DNA of 64,000 nt from Rhodospirillaceae bacterium. Lineage in GTDB: Bacteria; Pseudomonadota; Alphaproteobacteria; SHVP01. Below are positions 36,623 to 43,262 of this stretch, in pieces (position 1 is the stretch's first letter; the number at the start of each line of letters is the position of its first letter). The stretch covers positions 1-64,000 of the forward strand of contig PBKD01000003.1 of NCBI GenBank assembly GCA_002722055.1. Reading direction: 5' to 3'. The translations under genes and the position numbers were made by a program. Under the pieces are notes generated by a model. The model did no database searches, was not told the origin of the DNA, and worked only from the letters and a program-made list of their open reading frames with translations.

Positions 36623-37629
36623 TGAGAGACGATAATAATTTGCCTCCACCAAAAAAACCTTTAGACATTGCTGATGTAAAAAAGGGTTTTGATAGTATCG
36701 AATCCTCACCAATTAATATTCCCCCGCTTAGAGATGTTGCTGCTGAGGAAGAGTCTAAAAGGAATATATTTAAAAATAAAATAAGTGGATTAATTATTGG
36801 AGTATCTATTTCATTTGCCTTAATGGGTGTTAGTTTTTGGTGGGGATTGGAGATAGGAAGAAAATCTACAGGTCTAAATACTAACCCTATTCCTATAATT
36901 AGATCTGACCCTGAACCGATTAAAGTTATTCCAGATGAACCTGGAGGTTTGAATATTCCTCATAAAGATATACAAGTACTTGATAATTCAACTAACACTG
37001 AAAAAATTGATGAAGGAACAGTTGTATTACTTCCTGAACCAGAAAAGCCAATATTACCCATAGACAATAGTGATACAAATATTGAGAGTAATCCTAAAAG
37101 TAAAATAATTAATAGTGAGATAAAAAAAGGAAAAATTGAAGAAAAAAATGGAATTAATTTAAATCAAAATATTGAAAAAAAATTAGAATTAAATATAAAA
37201 GAAAACAATAGTTTGAATAAAAATGATTTTGATTCTCCAAAAAAAATTATAAAAGAATCTATAAATTCTATGGATAAAAACAAATCAGTAAAAAATATTG
37301 AAACAAATTTAGATAAAAAACTAGAGAATGATGTTAAGAAAAGCGATCTCAAAAAAAATAAAAAAAATGATAATTTAAAATTAAATTATAAAATTCAATT
37401 AGCGTCTTATAGAAGTGAAGAAAGTGCATTTACTGGTTGGGAAAAACTATCCAAAAAATATAAAGATAATTTTAAAAATCAAAAACCTACAATTGAAAAG
37501 GTAAATATAATAAACAAAGGCACCTTCTATAGACTCCAAACTGGTAATTTTTTAAATAAAAAAAATGCTCAGGATTTTTGTAATAAATTAAAATTATTAA
37601 ATTTAAATTGTTTGGTAATAAAAAAATAG
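36622..37629 (+). CDS. SPOR-domain inner-membrane protein
   Basis: 335 residues. A cytoplasmic N-terminus with PPPKKPLDIADVKKGFDS, one membrane helix at about 55-77 (ISGLIIGVSISFALMGVSFWW), a long Lys/Asn/Glu-rich periplasmic linker, and a C-terminal SPOR domain (about 258-335: YKIQLASYRSEESAFTGWEK to KLLNLNCLVIKK). SPOR domains bind denuded glycan strands at the septum, so a cell-division role is likely. The ATG at 36622 overlaps the argS stop. The linker is low-complexity. Confidence 0.88.
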   Translation: MRDDNNLPPPKKPLDIADVKKGFDSIESSPINIPPLRDVAAEEESKRNIFKNKISGLIIGVSISFALMGVSFWWGLEIGRKSTGLNTNPIPIIRSDPEPIKVIPDEPGGLNIPHKDIQVLDNSTNTEKIDEGTVVLLPEPEKPILPIDNSDTNIESNPKSKIINSEIKKGKIEEKNGINLNQNIEKKLELNIKENNSLNKNDFDSPKKIIKESINSMDKNKSVKNIETNLDKKLENDVKKSDLKKNKKNDNLKLNYKIQLASYRSEESAFTGWEKLSKKYKDNFKNQKPTIEKVNIINKGTFYRLQTGNFLNKKNAQDFCNKLKLLNLNCLVIKK

Positions 37630-37640
37630 GAAATCTTATT

Positions 37641-38678
37641 ATGCCTTCACCAATTGTTGTTTCTTTAATAGGGACAGAGTTAACATTTGATGAGATTGAA
37701 TTATTTAATAAGATTGATCCAATTGGTTTTATTTTTTTTGAGAGGAATATACGTAGTAAGAATCAAATAAAGAAATTAGTAAAATCCTTATATAGTATTG
37801 GTGATTATAAAAAAAAATTTTTTTTTATTGATCAAGAAGGGGGTAGAGTCGCAAGGTTAAAAAAACCAGAATGGCGAGAAATGCCGCCTAATAATTTTTT
37901 TGGTAAATTATATGATATAGAACCTAAAAAAACAATTGAATTGCTTACCCTTAACACAAAGCTTTTATCTCACGAATTAAATGAAATAGGCATAAATGTG
38001 AATTGTAGCCCAGTTTTAGATTTATTATTTGAAAATTCTAATAATGTTATTGGTGATAGGTCTTTCCATCAAGATCCAATAATTGTGGCAAAATTAGCAA
38101 AAAAATTCTGTGATACATTAATTAATGGGGGTGTGCTTCCTGTGATTAAGCACATACCTGGACATGGAAGAGGTGATGAGGACAGCCATTATAAATTACC
38201 TAAAGTAAATTTAAAATTTGATGAGCTTTTTAAAACTGATTTTTTACCATTTAGTAAATTATCAGATCAGCCAATTGCTATGACTGCTCATGTTTTATTT
38301 ACAGAATTAGATGATAAATTTCCAGTAAGTATTTCCCAGACTATTATTAAGGAAATAATAAGAGAAAAATTAGGTTTCAAGGGATTACTTTTATCTGATG
38401 ATATTAGTAGTAATATGAAAGCCCTAGGAACTAATGAGGAAAGAAATGCGATTAATGCATTGGATGCTGGTTGTGATGTTTTGTTACATTGTAGCGGTAA
38501 CTTTGAAAGTATGCTAAGATTATCATCAATACTCCCACAAATCTCAGATATATCTTTAACAAGGGTTTTTAAGGCTTTTGATAAACTCAATAAACCCATA
38601 AATATTGATTATTTAGATACTTTAAATAAGTATGAAGATACTTTAAAATATGGTAGAAGATTATTATTAAATAATTAG
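37641..38678 (+). CDS. nagZ: beta-N-acetylhexosaminidase NagZ
   Basis: 345 residues of glycoside hydrolase family 3. FFIDQEGGRVARLKKPEW is the substrate-binding loop, KHIPGHGRGDEDSHYKLPKV the catalytic Asp-His loop, and GFKGLLLSDDIS the nucleophile region (Asp). It removes GlcNAc from muropeptides in peptidoglycan recycling, in the cytoplasm. The ATG at 37641 is used; an earlier frame start lies inside the SPOR gene. The order SPOR-nagZ-scpA is conserved in the lineage. Confidence 0.95.
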   Translation: MPSPIVVSLIGTELTFDEIELFNKIDPIGFIFFERNIRSKNQIKKLVKSLYSIGDYKKKFFFIDQEGGRVARLKKPEWREMPPNNFFGKLYDIEPKKTIELLTLNTKLLSHELNEIGINVNCSPVLDLLFENSNNVIGDRSFHQDPIIVAKLAKKFCDTLINGGVLPVIKHIPGHGRGDEDSHYKLPKVNLKFDELFKTDFLPFSKLSDQPIAMTAHVLFTELDDKFPVSISQTIIKEIIREKLGFKGLLLSDDISSNMKALGTNEERNAINALDAGCDVLLHCSGNFESMLRLSSILPQISDISLTRVFKAFDKLNKPINIDYLDTLNKYEDTLKYGRRLLLNN

Positions 38679-38728
38679 ACTTTAAATATTTATGGAAATT
38701 TTTTTATAAATAATAGCAGGAATCAATA

Positions 38729-39502
38729 TTGATAAATAGTTTTACAGAAAATAATGGTGGTCTTGAAAATTCTATTTCTTTATTAATTGATCTTGATGGT
38801 TTTGAAGGTCCCTTAGATGTTTTACTGACTCTTGCAAGAAAACAAAAGGTAGATTTAACTAAGTTATCAATTCTAACTTTAGCGGATCAATATCTAGCAT
38901 TTATTCAAAAAATAAAGGAAAAAAATATTGAAATTGCTGCTGATTATTTAGTTATGGCAGCTTGGTTGGTTTATCTTAAATCTAAACTTCTACTTCCAAA
39001 AGAAGAAAATAATGAAGAATTATCGGGAGATGAGTTAGCTGCAAGATTACAATGGCAATTAAGAAGACTAGATTCTATGAGGGAAGCAGCAAAAAAAATT
39101 ATGACCAGAAATAGGCTTGGTATGGATATTTTTCCTAGAGGTTTTCCTGATAAAATTAAATTAATAAGAAATTCAGTATTTAATTTATCTCTTTATGATA
39201 TTCTTAAAGCTTATTCGGATTTTAATTCTCGTAGTCAAAAGAAACCATACATTAAAAAAAGGTTATTTTCTCATACAATTGATGATGCCTTAAAATGGTT
39301 AAGTATTATTATAGGATCACCAGTACCTAAATGGGAGCTTTTGGAGAGTTTTATTCCAGAATCAATAATTTCAAATCAAGAAAAAAAATCTGCAATAACA
39401 GCAACATTTTCAGCATCTTTAGAATTGGTCAAAGATGGAAAGGTGATTATTCAACAAGATAAGGAATTTTCACCAATTTATATAAAGAGTAAGTTAGTAT
39501 AG
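38729..39502 (+). CDS. scpA: segregation and condensation protein A
   Basis: 257 residues of the kleisin ScpA: LLIDLDGFEGPLDVLLTLARKQKVDL is the family N-terminal motif, followed by AADYLVMAAWLVYLKSKLLLP and a C-terminal winged-helix region. It bridges SMC heads with ScpB in chromosome condensation. The start is a TTG at 38729 with AGGA about 8 bases upstream; no ATG gives the conserved N-terminus. Confidence 0.94.
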   Translation: MINSFTENNGGLENSISLLIDLDGFEGPLDVLLTLARKQKVDLTKLSILTLADQYLAFIQKIKEKNIEIAADYLVMAAWLVYLKSKLLLPKEENNEELSGDELAARLQWQLRRLDSMREAAKKIMTRNRLGMDIFPRGFPDKIKLIRNSVFNLSLYDILKAYSDFNSRSQKKPYIKKRLFSHTIDDALKWLSIIIGSPVPKWELLESFIPESIISNQEKKSAITATFSASLELVKDGKVIIQQDKEFSPIYIKSKLV

Positions 39503-39525
39503 GTAAATTTTTTTATGAGAGTCTA

Positions 39526-40098
39526 ATGGTACAGAATGATAAAATAATTAGAATGATGGAAGCAATTTTATTTGCAGCCGTACAGCCGCTTTCTGAAGAA
39601 GATTTATCAGAAAGGCTTCCAGATGGAATCAATTTAAATGATTATATAGAACAACTAAAAAATAAATATGCAGCAAGTGGTATTAATTTAATTAAAGTTG
39701 CTGGGGGTTGGTCTTTTAGAACTGCCCCTGATTTATCATTTTTATTAGAAAAAGAAAGAACTGTTACAAGGAGATTATCCAGAGCTGCAATAGAAACTTT
39801 AGCAATTATTGCTTATCATCAACCTATAACTAGGGCAGAGATAGAAGAAATAAGAGGTGTAGCATTATCCAAAGGTACGGTAGATTTACTAATGGAAGCT
39901 AACTGGGTAATTTTAAAAGGTAGAAAAAAAGCTCCTGGAAGACCGGTTATGTATGGTACTTCAAATGAATTTCTTAACCATTTTGGGCTTGATAATGTAG
40001 ATGATTTACCTGGAATTGAAGAATTAAAAGCTACTGGGTTATTAAGTCCAGACCCTCCACAAAATATAAATACTCAAGACGATGAAAGTCATACTTAG
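39526..40098 (+). CDS. scpB: segregation and condensation protein B
   Basis: 190 residues with two winged-helix domains. RMMEAILFAAVQPLSEEDL opens the first; LSRAAIETLAIIAYHQPITR followed by AEIEEIRGV is the family signature in the second. It dimerises and binds ScpA in the SMC complex. In many alphaproteobacteria tatABC follows scpB directly; here the iron locus lies between them. Confidence 0.95.
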   Translation: MVQNDKIIRMMEAILFAAVQPLSEEDLSERLPDGINLNDYIEQLKNKYAASGINLIKVAGGWSFRTAPDLSFLLEKERTVTRRLSRAAIETLAIIAYHQPITRAEIEEIRGVALSKGTVDLLMEANWVILKGRKKAPGRPVMYGTSNEFLNHFGLDNVDDLPGIEELKATGLLSPDPPQNINTQDDESHT

Positions 40099-40199
40099 TA
40101 CTTAATCATTAATTTTTTTAAATTTAGATTTTCTTTTAAATATAAGGTTAATTATCGCTATATTTATACTTGAAGGCTTTAATGATTTCCATAAAAACA

Positions 40200-40727
40200 T
40201 TATTTATTATCTTCAAGAAATTTTAGTATATTCTCTGGTTTAGTTTTTTCATAAGGATCATCATCACAATTATCTTCAAAACCTTCTTCAATAAAAGAAT
40301 ATTTAATTTCGTAATTTTCACAAATAATTGCATATCTCCATGACCTTAAACCAAACCCAAGGTTATTTTTTTCTACTAACATTCCAATTTTTCTTGTAAA
40401 CTCTGCATTTCCATCAGGAATCATTTGAATATTATTAATATCATGTTGTTTAGCCCATGAGTTCATTACAAATGCATCATTGACTGAAACACAGTATATT
40501 GCATCTATGTTTTGTTTAACAAAATCATTATATAATTTTTCAAAGCCTGGTAATTGAAATGTTGAACAGGTTGGTGTAAATGCTCCTGGTAAAGAAAAAA
40601 TTATAATTTTTTTTGGACTAAATAACTCTTTTGTTTTCAATAATGACCACTTATATTTTTTTTCTTTTTCAGCAGTTTCATATAAGGTTCTTAGGTAAAA
40701 CTCTGCATTTGGAATTGTTTTATTCAT
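40200..40727 (-). CDS. peroxiredoxin (Prx5/AhpE-like redoxin)
   Basis: 175 residues. IIFSLPGAFTPTCSTFQLPGF contains the P-x-x-x-T-x-x-C active site of Prx5-type enzymes, and VSVNDAFVMNSWAKQH and FGLRSWRYA match the group. It reduces peroxides using thiols. The ATG at 40727 is preferred (GGAG at the right distance) over ATG/TTG starts five residues upstream that overlap the preceding gene. It follows the unknown gene 40739-41644 almost directly on the minus strand, so it probably shares the Fur-type promoter, which makes sense for iron-linked oxidative stress. Confidence 0.88.
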   Translation of the reverse strand: MNKTIPNAEFYLRTLYETAEKEKKYKWSLLKTKELFSPKKIIIFSLPGAFTPTCSTFQLPGFEKLYNDFVKQNIDAIYCVSVNDAFVMNSWAKQHDINNIQMIPDGNAEFTRKIGMLVEKNNLGFGLRSWRYAIICENYEIKYSFIEEGFEDNCDDDPYEKTKPENILKFLEDNK

Positions 40728-40738
40728 CTTTTTCTCCA

Positions 40739-41644
40739 TCAATTTATATATTTATTTTTATTTAAATGTGTAAATTTAGAAATACTATTTGACTTAATAT
40801 AATCAATATTTGAAATTGCTTTTAATGTATCTAAATTATTATTCTCAATTACAAATAGATTAATAGCAAATTGTTTGAGTAAAATAATCAAGTTTATTGG
40901 TTGTTGTATTTTAAAATATGTTTCAATTATCTTTTCACAACTTTTCCATTTACTTGCTATAGAAAGTTCAATAATTTCTAAAAATTTAATCTCATCTAGT
41001 GAAAGTCTTTTACAATCTATGCAGTTAATTTTTAAATTCTTTTTTTTATCTAACACAATCTTTTCAATTATGCTATGAAATGAAATTGTAATTGCAGAAT
41101 AATCTATCTCTATATGATATTTATAAAGCATACCAAACATATCTAAATCTTCCTGAAGAGCTTTGTACCAAATTCTTAAAGATCTAATCATTATAAATTG
41201 AAAACTATTTAAGCTAGTTTCAACACATGAACTGTTAATTATTTTAGGTTTCAGTAAACAATTATTAGATTTATTGATTATTTTTTTTATTTTTATTAAT
41301 TCATTAATAAAACTAATGTTATCTCTCTCATTTATATTAAGGGAATTAACAATTTTTTTACTTATTAGAGATTTATCCTTTTCTATACCAAGAGAGTAAA
41401 GAGATAGAATTTTTTCTTCTTCAATATTTATTTTATTTCTTTTTTTATTTGATTTTTCGATTTTTGGTAGAAAAAAAATAAGTTTACTTAATGAGTTATA
41501 TATCCTAAACGCTTCTTTTTTTGGTAATATTTTATTAAGAATTACCCAAATATGCTGATTTCTTTCATAATTAAGCGTTCTTTTTTGCCTTATTAACCAA
41601 ATAATGAATTGCTCTTCAAATTCTAAGTTACTGATATATCTCAT
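40739..41644 (-). CDS. unknown protein, divergent from the iron operon
   Basis: 301 residues, no family recognised. It is mainly helical by eye and very rich in Ile, Lys and Asn. It has no signal peptide and no convincing membrane helix. The N-terminus (LEFEEQFIIWLIRQKRTLNY) is the most complex part and the likeliest conserved region. A single C-x-x-C (INCIDCKRL) could bind metal. Its start is about 34 bases from the nearer of two Fur-type boxes that it shares with the divergent DUF4856 gene, and the peroxiredoxin gene follows. An iron-regulated cytoplasmic role is inferred from position only. Confidence 0.6.
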   Translation of the reverse strand: MRYISNLEFEEQFIIWLIRQKRTLNYERNQHIWVILNKILPKKEAFRIYNSLSKLIFFLPKIEKSNKKRNKINIEEEKILSLYSLGIEKDKSLISKKIVNSLNINERDNISFINELIKIKKIINKSNNCLLKPKIINSSCVETSLNSFQFIMIRSLRIWYKALQEDLDMFGMLYKYHIEIDYSAITISFHSIIEKIVLDKKKNLKINCIDCKRLSLDEIKFLEIIELSIASKWKSCEKIIETYFKIQQPINLIILLKQFAINLFVIENNNLDTLKAISNIDYIKSNSISKFTHLNKNKYIN

Positions 41645-41677
41645 TTATTTATATTCCATTAAATTTTTTTTACATAT

Positions 41678-41696
41678 GATAATGATTATCGTTGTC
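41678..41696. promoter_or_regulatory. Fur box 1
   Basis: GATAATGATTATCGTTGTC matches the classical 19-base Fur box (GATAATGATAATCATTATC) at 16 of 19 positions. It lies in the divergent promoter region and overlaps a possible -35 (TTGTCA at 41692-41697) for the rightward operon. Confidence 0.8.
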
Positions 41697-41706
41697 ATTA
41701 TCAAGA

Positions 41707-41725
41707 AATAATGATAATCATTCTC
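41707..41725. promoter_or_regulatory. Fur box 2
   Basis: AATAATGATAATCATTCTC matches the classical 19-base Fur box at 17 of 19 positions. Its centre is 29 bases from the centre of box 1. It covers the region expected for the -10 of the DUF4856 gene. Confidence 0.85.
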
Positions 41726-41759
41726 AAATAAATTAACTAAAGATGGGAGTTCAAAAATA

Positions 41760-43145
41760 ATGAATAAAGTATTTTGTGTTATTACAATAATATCTGGACT
41801 ATTTTTTTCTAATTTTGCTTTTGCAAATGAGGTTTATGGTCCTTACAAGGTTACACTAAAAGGTTATAAAGGTAATAAAACCAATTCAGTGTCTTATAGT
41901 GGTCAGGTTGCTAGGCAAGTACTTCATACTTCACTTAAAAAATTAAGTTCATCTGGATCACTACCAAAAATGTTACCATATTATACAGGTATGGAATACA
42001 TGGGCACAAGTAAGGCTTCATTAGATATAATTGACCCAAAATGGTCAGAAAAATTTCCTATAAAGCCGTCTACTATAAATGAAATTTCTTCTGGAAAAAA
42101 TTTAAATGGTAAGGCATATAAAGGGATAGTTAATGGTTGGCCTGGTCAAATGACTGGTAAAGAAGTTATTGATTTCATGATAAGGAAGGCTGCAAAATCA
42201 AATAAGGGTGTCGATTTAGCCAATGGCTACAATTACACACAGTTAATTTCTAAATTTGTAATGGGTGCTGTTTTCTATAATCAAGCAGTAGATGGTTACC
42301 TAGATGAAAAATTAACTAAACCAAATGATAAACCTTATAAAAAAGGCGCATACTATACTGGTAAAGAACATGTATGGGACGAAGCCTTTGGATATTGGGG
42401 TGCTGCAGCACATACCTTAACATTATCTCCAAAAGAACAATATGAAGTTGCTAAAAAGAAGAACTTGAAAGCTGCTGATTATAATAAAGATGGTGTAGTT
42501 GATTTAAGAAATGAAATGACTTTTGCTCATGCATACTATGCTGCTAGTTTTGATAAAGGTGGTAAAACTAATTACTCTAAAACAATTATGCAAGCTTTTA
42601 TTGATGGAAGAAAATTAATAGAAAGCGCAAATGGAGCCAAGTTTTCTGACTCACAAAACGCGAAACTTAAATCATACGTTGATATTATTACTTCAAACTG
42701 GGAAAAAGTAATAGCAGAATCAGTATTTAAATATGCTGGAAGTGTTTATCTAGATATGGCTAAGCTTGAAAAAGCTATTAAAAATGGTTCTTCAACTGAT
42801 AAAGCGTATTCAGCTTATCTTAAACATTGGGGTGAATTAAAAGGTTTTGCTTTATCACTTCAAACAGGAAAAAAGAATCTTGGAGATACAGCTGTTAGGT
42901 TGAATAGGTTAATAGGTTTTTCTCCATTATTACTGAATTCATCACAAGTTGTGGGTCTTGACTCAAAAGGTAATTATACTAAAGATCAAGGTTCATCTTG
43001 GGAAGAATATATGCTTCATATGCTCAAAGTTCAGAAACTTATGGTTGATGAATTTAAAGTTGCTGCAAGAAACAAAGATCAACTCTCAGGTATAGCAGAC
43101 TTATCTAAAAAATTAGGTGGGTCCAATTCTGCAGAGAACGATTAA
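41760..43145 (+). CDS. secreted DUF4856 (imelysin-like) iron-regulated protein
   Basis: 461 residues. Signal peptide MNKVFCVITIISGLFFSNFAFA (cleavage about 22/23). The DUF4856 hallmark is EHVWDEAFGYWG at about 203-214, and a D-Y-N-K-D-G-V-V-D loop near 240 looks like a calcium-binding EF/dockerin-type loop. The C-terminus has a helix-rich part ending 'SSWEEYMLHMLKVQKLMVDEF'. The family is related to imelysins and to iron-uptake-associated surface or periplasmic proteins; the exact role is unproven. GGGAG (41745-41749) precedes the ATG. Two Fur-type boxes lie just upstream, and an iron ABC importer follows. Confidence 0.78.
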   Translation: MNKVFCVITIISGLFFSNFAFANEVYGPYKVTLKGYKGNKTNSVSYSGQVARQVLHTSLKKLSSSGSLPKMLPYYTGMEYMGTSKASLDIIDPKWSEKFPIKPSTINEISSGKNLNGKAYKGIVNGWPGQMTGKEVIDFMIRKAAKSNKGVDLANGYNYTQLISKFVMGAVFYNQAVDGYLDEKLTKPNDKPYKKGAYYTGKEHVWDEAFGYWGAAAHTLTLSPKEQYEVAKKKNLKAADYNKDGVVDLRNEMTFAHAYYAASFDKGGKTNYSKTIMQAFIDGRKLIESANGAKFSDSQNAKLKSYVDIITSNWEKVIAESVFKYAGSVYLDMAKLEKAIKNGSSTDKAYSAYLKHWGELKGFALSLQTGKKNLGDTAVRLNRLIGFSPLLLNSSQVVGLDSKGNYTKDQGSSWEEYMLHMLKVQKLMVDEFKVAARNKDQLSGIADLSKKLGGSNSAEND

Positions 43146-43152
43146 ATGAATG

Positions 43153-43250
43153 GGCTCAGAAAATAATATTCTCTTCTCCCATCAACGAAGACTATCCTGC
43201 TGTCTAGAATTTAAGTCTTCGCCCCTCAACAGAGAGAAATTTTCTGAGCC
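43153..43250 (+). ncRNA. structured intergenic RNA element (novel, three nested stems)
   Basis: The 117-base gap holds a compact fold. An outer 12-base-pair stem (GGCTCAGAAAAT at 43153-43164 with ATTTTCTGAGCC at 43239-43250) encloses TTCTCT/AGAGAA (43169-43174 with 43233-43238) and an inner 8-pair stem CGAAGACT/AGTCTTCG (43186-43193 with 43214-43221). Two C-rich single-stranded stretches (CTCCCATCAA and CCCCTCAAC) face each other in the internal loop. A T-rich run (TTACTTTTCTTT) follows. It could be an attenuator, an mRNA-processing/stability hairpin, or a 3'-UTR-derived small RNA. No known family is recognised. Confidence 0.65.
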
Positions 43251-43262
43251 TTACTTTTCTTT

